Assembly (NCBI RefSeq): GCF_018991925.1
Contig: NW_024735442.1
Coordinates: 460,001 to 524,000 of the forward strand
Source of the DNA: Homarus americanus
Taxonomy: Eukaryota > Arthropoda > Malacostraca > Decapoda > Nephropidae
Direction of reading: 5' to 3'
Length of the DNA: 64,000 nt
Shown in pieces: positions 11,880-24,224 of the stretch; the stretch's first letter is position 1; the number at the start of each line of letters is the position of its first letter. Below the pieces are notes generated by a model that worked only from the letters and a program-made list of their open reading frames with translations, was not told the DNA's origin and ran no database searches. Both the position numbers and the translations under genes were made by a program.

Positions 11880-12510
11880 AGACATATTGCCCGTCGGTGA
11901 CAAAATCCGTGGTTTAGATATATTTCCGTGGTTTAGACACATCCGTGGTTTAGACATAATTCCCGTGGTTTTAAACATACTTCCCGTGGTTTAGACATAT
12001 TTCCGTGGTTTGGACATACTTCCGTGGTTTAGACATACTTCCGTGGTTTAGACATATTTCCGTGGTTTTAAACATATTTCCTGTGGTTTAGACATAATTC
12101 CGTGGTTTAGACATACTTCCCGTGGTTTAAACATATTTCCGTGGTTTAGACATAATTCCGTGGTTTGAACATACTTCCGTGGTTTAGACATACTTCCGTG
12201 GTTTAAACATATCTTCCGTGGTTTAGACATAATTCCCGTGGTTTAAACATACTTCCCGTGGTTTGGACATACTTCCGTGGTTTAGACATATTCCGTGGTT
12301 TAGACATAATTCCGTGGTTTAGAACATAATTCCGTGGTTTAGACATAATTCCGTGGTTTAGACATGCTTCCGTTGTTTAGACACATCTCCGTGGTTTAGA
12401 CATACTTCCCGTGGTTTAGACATAATTCCGTGGTTTAGACATAATTCCCGTGGTTTAGACATAATCGTGGTTTAGACATACTTCCCGTGGTTTAGACATA
12501 CTCCCTGCGG
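11880..12510. repeat. 17-18-bp minisatellite TTCCGTGGTTTAGACATA
   Basis: About 36 units of CGTGGTTTAGACATA with variable spacers (ACTTCC, ATTCC, ACTTCCC, TTTCC). Degenerate copies extend at both ends, where the unit fades into GTTTAAACACC. Confidence 0.95.
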
Positions 12511-12599
12511 CTAGAATACCTTTTTCTTAGTTTAAACACCCCATTCTTGTGGCCTCGATTTGGTACCGCTTATTGTCCTTAGAGTGAATGTCGTTCTGG

Positions 12600-12650
<51 letters not shown>
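12600..12650. repeat. (CA)n microsatellite
   Basis: Perfect CA run of about 25 units. Confidence 0.95.
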
Positions 12651-12653
<3 letters not shown>

Positions 12654-13180
12654 CTGAACGTCCATAAAACATTCATTCAACGTAAACAAGTGACTTAGCT
12701 TAAAACCGTGGCTTTTGAAGTTCTCCTTGTAAATACAAAATTCCACCTTAATTCATACATATTCCGGGGTAGTGGGAAGATTTAACCGTATTGTAAACAT
12801 GATTTTCCTCAATTTAGAAAAAAAAATCATGGTTCAGACATCTTCCTTCCTATTCGGACATTTTCCCCGCGTTAACTTTTTCGTAATATGAAAATTTCTC
12901 ATTGCTTAGACATCATGACCTTAGCTTAGATATGCTGCAAACCTTCATTAAGACATCTCCACACTTATAGCCATCCCTACAATTAGACATCTTCACATAG
13001 ACAATCTCCTCCTTAAGACATCTACACACACATTGTGCGACCAAATGAGCATCAGGAGAGGAGGAGGAGAGAGAGGCGGTTGTCTGGCATAATGGTCTTC
13101 TGTGAATATCGGTAATGTAATGTGTGGGCCATTATGCCCCACAGACAAAAAAGACCTCCCCTCCCTCCCCTCAGTTGTGG
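12651..13180. other. Intergenic DNA
   Basis: No gene seen. Loosely repeated TTAGACATC words in 12830-13025 look like a decayed extension of the preceding GTTTAGACATA array. Confidence 0.5.
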
Positions 13181-13345
13181 GTTTAAATGGTTCTATCTCT
13201 TCTCCTCGTCCTCCTCCTCTACCACTACTCCTACTCCTCGTCTCCTTCTCTTCTCCTCCTCGTCTCTTCTCTTCCTACTACTCCTCTTCGTCCTCCTTCT
13301 ACTCCTTCTACCACTACCTATTACTCCTTTTTATTCTTTTTTTTT
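13181..13345. repeat. Pyrimidine-rich (CTCCT/TACTCC)n tract
   Basis: Low-complexity CTC/CTT tract open in three plus-strand frames. Confidence 0.7.
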
Positions 13346-13439
13346 TATACATGGCCTCCATCCTCTATAGCCACACCTTCGCCGCCATTTTATTACCTTA
13401 AAATTAACTATCTAATACATCAGTAGCTACCCCAGCTGT

Positions 13440-14450
13440 GTTGAGTTAGTTGAGCAGCAGATCTATAAGGCATTCAGTGACTGTTGCCTCAAAGTCGATG
13501 TCTGCGACTGTTATTTGCTTTGGGGCCGATGATATCGTTCCCCTGAGGCAGAGAGCAGACCAAGGAGAGAAGGGGCTCGACATCTCACTCAGGCTGTAAC
13601 ATAACTACTGGGCTGCTGTCTTGTACAGATAACACTCCGAGAGTCGGCGTAGAAGCTTCTGCACTTGGGTCCCATCCCACCAGAGGTTGTGAATCAGAGG
13701 ATGAAGTTGCCTTGATCAACGTTCTGAATTCTCTCCCCGTATGCCCTTATCTTGTCGTTCTGTTCCTCCTGTGCAGCATTGAGCTAGGTTACTGTGACAT
13801 GCGGCAAGGGATCGAAAACTTATGCCAAAGAAGCTGCTGTCCCGCGTCCAGAATCCCTCGAGACTGACGTCCCCACGGGCCTTGTTGGATGTGTTTGAAG
13901 TCCGTGTGACGGAGCTCACCGTCCAATGGGAGGAGGGCGGGTTCCACCATGACGTCGGCAGATCAGTAGAGATTTGCCGTGAGGTCCCTTCATGCCTCTG
14001 TGGATACAAAGTCCATACATACCATGGCGTGGTCGATGTCGTTGGATGAGCCACAACCTTCTATTGAACCTACTCGTACCTTAGAGCAATGGCACTACTG
14101 CATGTGAATTTCTTGCCCTTATCGGTAACGTTGTTAGCCAGTTTGAGGCGCCCACCTCCTGCGCGAGATTTTTTTCAAGTTTTCTGGCAATTGCTGCAAC
14201 AGTTGTTGCTGCAGTTTATCTCTGTGCCGCCGTTCTGTCGTAATGGACCGTCGAATCTTGTTTAATTCGTTGGTTTCCACTTGATTGCTGCATTCTGAGT
14301 TATTTATGCTCAGTGAGGGCTCAGTGGGCGTTGGACAGAGTTCTGTGGCCAAGCTGCCTCTGATTGGCTTTTCCACTCCTACTATTTTACCACTCACAAC
14401 CTCTACTACTATCCTGACTTGTATTGGTAGCGAAAATAAATATAAATCAA
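13440..14450 (-). other. Possible decayed mobile element, unidentified
   Basis: More complex composition than the surrounding repeats, with two moderate minus-strand open frames (13716-14054, 112 codons; 14134-14397, 87 codons). The second has a charged, heptad-like stretch, REST-style (ETNELNKIRRSITTERRHRD), suggesting a short coiled coil as in gag-like proteins. I see no RT, integrase or transposase motif. Function unknown; it could be chance. Confidence 0.25.
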
Positions 14451-14639
14451 TTGAAATTTTATCATATTATGATAAAATTAATTCACCTGCATAATAGAGT
14501 CCAACAAAGTTGCAGAGAGGATAATTCTTCTTGATAAAGCCGAATATTTTATAAGATTAATTATATTTTAGTGAGTAGGGCTGTTTTATAGTTGACTCAA
14601 ATGTTATTATATCATGTTTGAATGATTAACTCAACTCAA

Positions 14640-15010
14640 CTAATCTGTAATTCTATCTAGTTTATCCTAGTTTAAGTGAAGGTAATCCTAACTTAAACCC
14701 ATCTAACCCATCCATCCCCATCTAATCCAGCTAACCCCAACTTTAACTCTATCCTAGCTTTCATCCTAATCCTGTCCTAACCTATCTTAAAACTCATCCC
14801 TAACTTGGTCTCAACCTCAGCAAACCCGACCTCAACCACATGTCGAGCTCAACTCTCACCTCAATCCAGCTGAACCAACCTGGCCTTCAACCCAATCCAC
14901 TTCAACCCGATCCCAACTTTGAGCTCAGCCTGATTCTGTCTCCACTCAACCTGTTGAATTCTCAACCTGCCTCACCTCAACCTGATCTCTAACTAAACCT
15001 GGCTCAGTCC
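14640..15010. repeat. Degenerate CTAACC/CTCAACC array
   Basis: About 370 bases of loose units that change from ATCCTAACTTA through ATCTAACCC to CTCAACCTG from left to right. It could be a decayed CCTAA-derived array. Confidence 0.55.
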
Positions 15011-15300
15011 CCAACTCACCTCTATTCTAATCTCAAATTCCAATCCAATATTATTGCACATTTCATATTTATATATTTTTATATATGTCAATTTGCATAT
15101 ACACACGGGATTCTGATACTCACCAAAATAACACCTTTCGAGTTTTAGGGAAGGTGCGTCAGCAGTTCGTTGAGACATCAAGGATCCTTAATTTGAACCA
15201 ATATTATATTTTATTTTACGAAATATCCAAGATCCTGACCTGACGGATTGTGTTGTGTTCATTGTGTTATATAACACTTTGTCCGAATGAAGCAAATGGA

Positions 15301-15400
15301 NNNNNNNNNNNNNNNNNNNNNNNNNNNNNNNNNNNNNNNNNNNNNNNNNNNNNNNNNNNNNNNNNNNNNNNNNNNNNNNNNNNNNNNNNNNNNNNNNNNN
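15301..15400. other. Assembly gap (100 N)
   Basis: Exactly 100 undetermined bases, the usual placeholder for a gap of unknown length. Flanking sequences show no shared feature, so continuity across this point is not proven. Confidence 1.
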
Positions 15401-16514
15401 TCTTAGCGTCTACCACCCATGTGCGGGGGCGGCTATAGGGATGAGAGACTTCTTATTGGTCAATAGTTTTTTCCAAAATATGGGGGTGGGGTGGGGGTAG
15501 GTTTTGTTGGTTGATAATTCATTTGGGGTTTAATGAGAAAAATAAACTTCCGTTAAGATTAGGGGGGGATAAGAAACTAGTGATTTCCGGCGGAAATGAA
15601 TACAAAATTCGTTCGAATTTCGTTAAATACCATATGAAAAATATTTATAATATCAAAAGAAAGATCGGTGCCAGATGTAAACAAATCCTGGCAACATTTG
15701 CGTCTTGAGGAATTGTAACATTGAAAAATTAGATATATTATCCTTAATATCCGGCTGAAATATAGAAGAAAAATAAGAGAACTGTCTAAACATTAAGAAA
15801 AACATTAATAACAGCGATCGAAAGACCGGTGCACGACTAAAAATGACCGTTTATCCTGTCTATTTTGGTGTGATTTAATCTAATTTGACCTTTAATTCTG
15901 GGGGAAGTAACCGCGAGTTATCCCCCAAAAGTATGGAAAACTCATTCATTTCTAACATTCTTTGCCCCCAGATTGATATCTATATAAATACTTCAAATAA
16001 GGAGATGTAAAGGGTGATGGTTAAAACAGTTCCGAATATTGGTCCAAACTGCAATAATACCATAAAGGTAAATAAGCGCCCTGATGGGGAGCTTTAAGTG
16101 TTGAATAGATGTGCAATGAGCTTCCCGAGCTCATTAAATCGTGTTGTAGATGCATAAACAAGCAAAACGTTCCCCAATGACTGGAAAATGACATACAAGT
16201 CCTAAATTGAAACAGATGACGCGTATGAATAATAACAGTACCGCGAGTGATTGCCATATTGTGTAAGGGAAAGCCAATTAGTTTATGCCATAGTCCAGTC
16301 TATAGGCAGGCAAGGGATGACTTAATACAAGTTTATAATCATGTAACAGGGCATTACTTAGTCTAGTGTTCGTAACTAGCAGACGCCCGCTCCACCAGAG
16401 GCCACAGCTTATGGTTGATGCCACAAGTCCAGAAAACTTTAAGGCTCTTTTTTTTTGTAGCCAGTTGTGAACTGTTGGAACAATCTCTTGTGACGGCACC
16501 GAGTGTGAGCTGTT
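15401..16514. other. AT-rich intergenic DNA
   Basis: No gene, RNA gene or clear repeat recognised. Confidence 0.5.
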
Positions 16515-16715
16515 TAGTGACTACAGAACAGTAACAGCCAGTACATGTACAGTACTGGTCAACAGTAAGAGCTAGTACATTCCCAGTACGTGCCAACAGG
16601 GTGTAACAGACAGTACATCCCCAGTACTTGCCAACTGTGTAACGGTACATTCCCAGTACTTGCCAACAGGGTGTAACAGAGCCATTACATGCCCAATACT
16701 TGCCAACAATGTCCA
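16515..16715. repeat. About 38-bp minisatellite, roughly 5 copies
   Basis: Units contain CAGTACATTCCCAGTACTTG and CCAACAGGGTGTAACAG. Copies are diverged and of uneven length. Confidence 0.8.
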
Positions 16716-17800
16716 GATGCGATCGACCGCCTCTAGACCCCAGTGGCAAAGTTAAGTAAAGCAGACTTTACGTATACAGCAAACTTACTAACCCCAGTAA
16801 ATAAGAAGGTGCTGTACTATCCACGCTGACGAGGTGCTGTACTACCCACGCTGACGACCACTGATGCAGCAAACTGGCCTTTAACAGCAGTAACAACCAA
16901 TTGGATCCATCATCTGTAAGGAAATGAAAACAGCTTAATATTAACAAGTATGATCGTAAATTAAATAAAACGTTACTTAAATATTTACAAAGTCTTTACG
17001 GTGACCAAAACTAAACCATATTAATTTAAATACAAGCCAAAAATAGTAAATTATTCTCTATAATAACTAGTCAATGTCATTACGAGCATTAACGACCGCT
17101 GCTTGAGGATCTACAATATTTTTTACAAGTCCTTTTAAAATAAACCCCATTTAGTACAAAATCAACAAACTAATGGCCTTAATATATCGAAGTTTACACA
17201 AGTATAAATTTAACCACCGAAATAAACTACAAATAAAAACTTACCATACATTTAAAGAACCGAGTCGGTCAGATAAGAGAAACGACCGGCAGCACCTCCC
17301 CGCCCTGTGTCCCGACGTGCACTGTTTACCTCGGTCCAAGTTACCAATCACCTCGCTAGTCCGTCCTCCTGCCAAAAAAAATATCAAATGAGGAATTATA
17401 ACAAAATACATCCAACCTTTATCGTATATAAAAATTTTAATACAAATTTTAATGTAAATTGATTTATATCGCAATATAGAAAAGCAACAACAAGGAAAAC
17501 TTAACGGAAAAATAGAAAGACGAATACAATACTATAATCCAAATCTTTCAGTTTGGGAAACAGCCTTGTGTTGACCAATCAGGGCTGCCAACATTACTGA
17601 TTTATTCAATTATATCATAAAAAATACTTTAATATTACTAACAATAATATGATACTAATTACTAAGAATAATATAATACTTTACAAATTAATTAAACCTT
17701 TAACTCAAAAAACCTTACGTGGAAAATGTGGACGAATTACTTCACCAACTACAATAATGGTAGTTACCGTACCTTACTGGGTGGTTCCCGCTGATTAGTA
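16716..17800. other. AT-rich intergenic DNA
   Basis: No supported gene. One short direct repeat, GAGGTGCTGTACTACCCACG and a variant, lies at about 16807-16857. Confidence 0.5.

Positions 17801-17847
<47 letters not shown>
17801..17847. repeat. (GATA)n microsatellite
   Basis: About 11 perfect GATA units. Confidence 0.95.
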
Positions 17848-17848
<1 letters not shown>

Positions 17849-18159
17849 ACATAATGTGAATCTAACGATCTTTCGAAATCTGCTTTTTTCGTCAAATTCA
17901 AAATCTAAACCAGCCATGGAAACTCGTTCTGATAGCGCTCATTAGATGCGGCATATGCGAAAACCCTTTCTTTCGTTAAGGTTTATTTGTTTATAATTAA
18001 TTAGAGCAATATTGAAGGAGTTGTAGCTACTGTACGTAATAAGGTCACAAAAGGGGGAACCAACAGCCTGGACGTATTGCGTGCGAGGAGGTTAATAGGG
18101 ATGCCCTGGCAACACCTGGATAACTACAAGTGTTCTTTACCGCAGTCCTTGTTCACTTG

Positions 18160-18598
18160 GATAGGTACACACACCATGGACAGGTACACACACCATGGAC
18201 AGGTACACACGCCATGGACAGGTACACACGCCATGGACAGGTACACACACCATGGACAGGTACACACGCCATGGACAGGTACACACGCCATGGACAGGTA
18301 CACACGCCATGGACAGGTACACACGCCATGGACAGGTACACACACCATGGACAGGTATGGACAGGTACACACGCATGGACAGGTATGGACACACACGCCA
18401 TGGACAGGTACACACGGACCATGGACAGGTACACACACACCATGGACAGGTACACACACCATGGACAGGTACACACACACCATGGACAGGTACACACACA
18501 CCATGGACAGGTACACACACCATGGACAGGTACACACACCATGGACAGGTACACACACCATGGACAGGTACACACGCCATGGACAGGTACACACACAA
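18160..18598. repeat. 18-21-bp minisatellite ACACACCATGGACAGGTAC
   Basis: About 24 units. Variation is mostly ACACACC versus ACACGCC and extra AC dinucleotides. Open in all six frames, which gives several long repeat peptides that are not genes. Confidence 0.95.
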
Positions 18599-19137
18599 GT
18601 CAACAAGTAGTGGGTGGTCCTTATGTGAGTAGCAACTGTCACTATTGATTTAGGTGGCACCGATCGAGGCGGGATAGTCAGTGAGTTCCACTTACCCGCC
18701 TCCACTCTCCCAGGCTCCACTCTCCCAGGCGCCACTCTCCCAGGAGTTTTTCTGTCGGTCACCAGTTGAATTCCCGGCGCCGTCTCCCATCTGTTTACAT
18801 TCTACTGCATTACCTTAATACACTCTTACCTCACGTCTGTGCGAGGAAGGAGGTTGATGGTGTGTTTGTGTGTGTGCGTTTTGTTTGTAAACAAAAGTCA
18901 GCTGGGCAGCGAGCAATAACAATTAGAGCATCTAGTGTTATGGAGATTTATGTTTGCTTTGGTATAGCAGCCCACTACGTGTGTATTTACAAATCATTTG
19001 TGATGTAAATATACAACTCTTCCTTGATAGACAGAGTCCAGATATAAGTTAAAACAGTACTCTTACAACACAGGTATGTGTTGACATCATCGACGTGTGG
19101 CGTAGGTAACGTGGACGTCTAGGTAATCACAGGAGAG

Positions 19138-19170
19138 ATGTCAAGCGCGTCCCTCGCAGCGAACGGCCAG
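19138..19170 (+). CDS. Candidate first coding exon of the four-module CaaX protein gene
   Basis: An ATG in fair context (GGAGAG before it) opens 11 codons, MSSASLAANGQ, ending exactly at a strong donor CAG|GTAAGT. It leaves phase 0, matching the phase-0 acceptors of the exons at 26532 and 28875. The link rests only on the splice signal and phase. It would imply a 7.4-kb first intron; the ATG could instead be unrelated. Confidence 0.3.
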
Positions 19171-19619
19171 GTAAGTACAGGGTAATTTTACATCCATATT
19201 GTTTCTAGGCAAATTTATTTTACACAGTAATATAGGGTAATTACGTAGGTCCGTAATTGAGAATAATCTGTCGAGTGTATAGTTTAATATGCGTAGTAAA
19301 TTTACTGTCATAGTATTATTCTCCAAAATATACGTTAATTGGGGTTAATTAATTAATTTCAGTGTAGTATTAGTATATAAAATGTCACCGATTGCAATAC
19401 TCTAATGACAACATGCGTGTGATAGGTAAGAGCACTACACGTGTAAGACACGTATAGTAGTACTGTAAAATTCTTGTACGAAACAAAATAATACCACGAA
19501 TGAAGGTTTTTGATAAAGGCCCATGAGATATACCTCGCATTGGTAGCCCTGCGTGTGGATTGTTCAGTTCGAAAGATATCGGACCCCTTACATAAGGCAG
19601 TCGGGATCACTTGAAGATT

Positions 19620-19710
19620 TGCCCCCACATTATATCAACTTAAGATTAACCACCCTTATGCTAGCCTAATCTAACCCCAGGTAAAGTTTGGGTGTTGAGT
19701 CATCGGGTTA
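19620..19710. repeat. Fragment of the dispersed foldback family
   Basis: TTAAGATTAACCACCCTTAT followed by CCTAATCTAACCCC resembles the left arm and TTAGG-rich loop of the element at 351-492. No matching right arm was found nearby. Confidence 0.4.
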
Positions 19711-20204
19711 GATAAAGCATGTGTGTGTGTGTGTGTGTGTTGGGAATGGAGGGGGGGGGGAGAAGGTAGGAGTATGCTCGTGTTCCCCCAGTACTTCCCG
19801 CGTGTTTGCTCCAGGATGTTAACCAAGCGAGCCAAACCTAACACAATATTTAATATTATAACCGAGAAAGATTAATGTAGGATTTCCTTTAGGTGATAAG
19901 TTTGGCGGCGATTGACTAGTGAAATGTTCCTTGGTGTAATTATGTCCCTCCTACGTGTTCCTCTCATCAGTTGCCTTACGTCCCAATAGCGACCGATCAA
20001 CTAAATCATCGCAGGGATTAAGTCATTGTTATTACAGGGGTTCAACCATCGTAGTTAATAATGACTTTACATTTTTAAGCTCTCATCTGATCAATCCAGT
20101 CCTGACCTCTGTTGCCTGGCCAAGCGGGCAGTTCATTCCGGCTCTTTCTAGTTTGTGTCGCCAACCAAGTAGCACCCTGATGAGTCTGGCTGGACGGGAG
20201 TGCA

Positions 20205-20408
20205 TAGTGAAGTGGTGAGTGTATGATGTGGTGAGTGTATAGTGAAGAGGTGAGTGTATAGTGAGGTGAGTGTATTGTGAGGTGAGTGTATTGTGAGGTG
20301 GTGAGTGTATTGTGAGGTGAGTGTATAGTGAGGTGGTGAGTGTATAGTGAGGTGGTGAGTGTATGGTGAGGAGGTGAGTGTATGGTGAGGAGGTGAGTGT
20401 ATGGTGAA
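20205..20408. repeat. 16-19-bp minisatellite GTGAGTGTATAGTGAGGTG
   Basis: About 12 units with alternating GGTGGTGAG and GGTGAG spacers. Confidence 0.9.
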
Positions 20409-20547
20409 TACAGCTGTTAACAATAGTCTGGGGAAGGCCTGCCCCCCTCTCTCTCTCTCATTTTCCTTTCTTTTATTTTCTTTCTAAATTTTCCTACACT
20501 TACACTTACGTTTCTTCTTAACCTTACAAAAATGTGAAGATATTATT

Positions 20548-20571
20548 GTGTGTGTGTGTGTGTGTGTGTGT
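20548..20571. repeat. (GT)n microsatellite
   Basis: Short perfect GT run. A CT run (20712-20729) and a TAG/GTA triplet run (20821-20846) follow close by. Confidence 0.85.
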
Positions 20572-20849
20572 GAGGACGAGTGAGTGAGGGGTAGAGGCAG
20601 CAGGGGGCCAGTCTAATGTCATCAGCCCACCCCACGTCAGCCAGTCATCGACTTTTCGTAAATGCCACAGAGAATAACCTTGAACATTATACTGTATGTC
20701 GTAGATACGCCTCTCTCTCTCTCTCTCTAGGCTTCTTCACTGTATTGGGGGATACTATTCGCGTACACGTGTTTGTTTGTCTACGTGTTTTGGCCTTCGT
20801 GGGTGTATTATTATTATTCGTAGTAGTAGTAGTAGTAGTAGTAGTGATA

Positions 20850-21585
20850 GCAGCGATCGTAATATAGCTTACACACTAACGTGCGCACGTATGCCCTTAC
20901 TACTCGGACACAGCAGTTCACCTATGGCTTTGACGTTATATCTCATCCTTAGACATTCCCTTGTAATAAATTGACGCTGTAACAAATTAGTTTGACAGAT
21001 GAGATACTCACAAAATTATTGACGAAGCACTAAGGATATTAACAATGAAAATAAAAGAATGAATAGTTTTACACATATATTTGACAATTACAGAATCTCA
21101 ACAATTAATTAATTCAGCAAAACCCAGGTCCTTTTACATTACAAAGCTGTCTCCTAGTCTTACTGAATTAAACCTCAGTATCCATTAAATCATTAAGTAT
21201 GATTATTTTAACAAGGGCAGCCTGGAGTAACGGAAAGACCGCATTGGCTTATACACCAGAGACGTCCACTGAGGACTATGATTATCTGTGTGTTTAATAA
21301 TTATGTGAGTTTAGTGGATGTCGGGGCTCTCGTCATCGACTGAATTCTTAAACTGGAACCTCGCCCAATACATAATCTATTTATTTATTTTTATAAGATG
21401 TCTTGCCATGAAACTGGACCACGGACACTGAATAATTTGGTTCCTATAACCTGACAGTAATGAGACGCGAATGATTTCTCGTCTTCACCTTTCTTATTCG
21501 CACACCAAATTTATCTATGGTGAGTTGCTTCCTGGATTCTTTATCATTTGAAGTCGGTTTGGGAACAAATATTACCAATTTTTGT
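20850..21585. other. AT-rich intergenic DNA
   Basis: No gene or recognised repeat. Confidence 0.5.
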
Positions 21586-21760
21586 GAAGCGGTAGCCGAA
21601 CGGATATAGCACTCATCACCCGTTCTCGTGGTCACTGGTTCGCACATGGGGTACCTCCAGTCCACCCAGCTGTGAATGGGTACCTAACCTTAAAGTTTGG
21701 GAAGTAAAAGCGGCCGAATTCAATGCTGGTCACATTACTTTCTGTGTTTAGTGTATTATA
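21586..21760 (+). repeat. tRNA-derived SINE, plus strand
   Basis: The head reads GGTAGCCGAACGGATATAGC (RNA polymerase III A-box-like) followed 40 bases later by CTGGTTCGCA (B-box-like). Then comes a body with CCCAGCTGTGAATGGGTACC, a block common in invertebrate tRNA-SINEs. The minus-strand copy near 9900 shares both head and body. Confidence 0.75.
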
Positions 21761-21851
21761 TCATCATGGTCCCTATGAAACCCACTCTTACATTCGTTAT
21801 CCATTTAAGATGTTTGTAAGACATGTCTTCCTATATCAGTCTGGTGGTGGT

Positions 21852-21854
<3 letters not shown>

Positions 21855-21882
<28 letters not shown>

Positions 21883-22145
21883 CTGCTGTCGGCCTACCCG
21901 CATCCTCTTGTCCCCAAATCATCTTCATATCATTTACTTATGAATCTTCATTTTCTTCCTCAATCCTCACACTCCTCCCCCCCCCTCCCCCTCCCCCCCC
22001 GCCTCGTCTGCCTTGTTTTTATCTTCCCTTCCTACCTCCTTCCCACTCTTTCTCCTTATGCTAATCATCCTCTCCTTGACCCTCCTCCCCCCTCTTCCTT
22101 TTCATCATCATTACAACCTGAGTATAACCGGCCACCATCATCTTG
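21855..22145. repeat. (CT)n and pyrimidine-rich tract
   Basis: A CT microsatellite at 21857-21881 is followed by about 260 bases of CCTCC/CTTCC-rich sequence, including a C-run region at 21975-22003. Three overlapping plus-strand frames here are composition artefacts. Confidence 0.75.
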
Positions 22146-22159
22146 ACCCGCCGTCCACC

Positions 22160-22795
22160 CCATTACGTCGACAAGTGCACCCGGATGGATCGGTAAATTC
22201 CAGACATCACGCCACCCACCTCGTAGTACAGCAGTATTGCCCCACTGTCCCTCTGGTCGTGTTGGTCACAGGCGTCTCTCCTCGGAAGGCAGCCAAGAAA
22301 ATGGAAAAGAGAGTTGGTGCCAGTACACATACCTTGTTTAACACCCGTTTGGATGGGGAAGAACTCAGACTGGGTGCCATTGTGCAGGACACTCCCGTTC
22401 ATGCCATCGTGAAGTTGCCTCACAATGGCGATGAATTTTGGTGGGCAGCCAAAACGGCTGAGGGTCCACCAGAGGGCTTCCCTGTTGACCGAGTCGAAGG
22501 CCGTGGTTAGGTCGATGAAAGTCATGTACAGGTCACGACGTTGTTCTCCACACTTTTCTTGTATCTGGCGGCAGCAAAGCTCATGTCAGTGGTGCCACGT
22601 GATGGTCTAAAGTCACATTGAGATTCTGGGAGGAAGTTCTCCGCCTCAGGAAGAAGTCTGTTTAGGAGGACTCGGGCAAAAATCTTGCCAGCTTCGGACA
22701 GCAGCGAGATCCCACAGTAGTTGCCACAGTCTGACCGGTAATCCTTATTCTTATAAATATTGACGATGGAGGCATCTTTAAGAGCTTGGGGGGAT
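22160..22795 (-). pseudogene. Decayed non-LTR retrotransposon reverse transcriptase (LINE)
   Basis: Minus-strand translation in two frames gives RT landmarks in order. First comes a [16 protein letters not shown] motif-1 region, then [15 protein letters not shown], then [20 protein letters not shown] (the block carrying the first catalytic Asp), then PPKFIAIVRQLHDGM and TGVKQG. A frameshift separates the first and second halves, another follows TGVKQG, and the YADD block is missing, so it is dead. The upstream side runs into a (TA)n tract. Clade not resolved. Confidence 0.85.
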
Positions 22796-22809
22796 TTCCG
22801 CTTTTTCCC

Positions 22810-22937
<128 letters not shown>

Positions 22938-22939
22938 CA

Positions 22940-23893
22940 TACACTGGAGTAAATTAATTCTACAATTTGTGGGTTATCTTTTTTCGAAAATGTTGTAGTA
23001 ATAATATGAAACATTATACATACTTTCACCACATCTCACGTATCGTAAAACACAACAGGTTGTGGAAGTTAGTGGAACATCTCTCCTGACAACAATCACT
23101 CATTGGTTATCCACATTTTCTATTCTTTAATCCAGAGGTGGGGAAACTACGTTAATCACTGTGTAATTAATTCAGGAGTCGACGTAAAGCAAGAACCTTA
23201 GTTTGGTCATGTTACTCGGTACTTCCCAGAATGTGTAGTTAATAAGGGTGAGGTGGTGTATGAAATTAAATTGATTGACAATACCTAAAGCCATCTTGAT
23301 CTACTCGATGGTATGTCCCAGACTCTCCCAGACATTTGGACACGAATGATAATCACGTGCCTTCACTATGACCCACCCGATGGCATGTCCCAAGTATTTA
23401 GAAAATGGCCCAGGGTATGGCTCAGACAGTGTTCCGTCATAATGTTGAGAGCCATGTGAGGAAACTAATCATCCACCTATCACGATTGAATCTCTCCCCC
23501 TCAAGGTATCTATGTTAGAATCACGTGACTTCCCTCTTAGTAAATCAATGTTGTGATGACGTCCAGGGCTCAGATATTGGGTCGGAGAGACGCTGCTGGC
23601 ACGTCAATTCTGATAGATTAATGGTTCCCTTTGTGTCTACGTTGTGGTGCCAGGAGTCAGTAGTTGTGAAAGTTGCAGTAGATGTAATTTGGTTTTATTT
23701 TTATTTTAATTTGGTTTTATTTTTATTTTTCTGAATTGTGGTGCTGGGATTTTGTCAAGGGGATTACTAGTCGGAAGGAAATTATTCTGTGGGATTCTGT
23801 TTGGAAGGAAATTAGTCGCTATGATTTTGTCTGCAGGGAAATAAGTCGGTGGGATTTTGTCTGTCGGGCCAAATATGAAGTTACAGTGCGAAA
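22940..23893. other. Intergenic DNA
   Basis: No supported gene. A tandem pair of TTTTATTTTTATTTT words lies near 23691-23729. Confidence 0.5.
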
Positions 23894-24012
23894 GGAAGGA
23901 GGAAGAAGTGTAGTGTGTGTGAGTGTGATGAGGAAGAAGTGTAGTGAGTGTGAGTGTTGAGGAAGAAGTGTAGTGAGTGTGAGTGTGATGAGGAAGAAGT
24001 GTAGTGTGTGAG
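23894..24012. repeat. About 31-bp minisatellite GAGGAAGAAGTGTAGTGAGT
   Basis: Three to four units of GAGGAAGAAGTGTAGTG plus a GAGTGTGAGTGTGAT spacer. Confidence 0.75.
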
Positions 24013-24224
24013 GGAGGTATTAGTCATCATGGGTGAGTCTCGGAAGGTAATGTAGCGGTCAGCGGAACACGAGCGGGCGAGAGTAACTCAGTCGATTTTA
24101 TTGAGCCGGAACCGGACACCAGTAAAGAAAGCGCGCGTAAATCTGGACTATCTGCGTTTACACTCTCCCCTGACTATCACCGGTTACATAATTATGACAG
24201 TAGCTGAGTAAACACAACATAGTT

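Noticed and set aside
18077..18762. Very long overlapping open frames on both strands
   Set aside because: They are translations of the 18-21-bp minisatellite in all six frames; no start context, splice signal or domain. The same applies to frames over 1580-2059, 11465-11839, 25743-26404, 35780-36440 and 45579-45967.
21201..21300. Possible tRNA or SINE head (GGCAGCCTGGAGTAACGGAA)
   Set aside because: No B-box follows at the right distance and no cloverleaf can be drawn by eye. No convincing functional tRNA gene was seen anywhere in the window.
24026..24029. ATG-G followed by GTGAGT as a first exon
   Set aside because: A good donor, but it leaves phase 1, whereas both candidate next exons begin in phase 0; inside repeat-like sequence.
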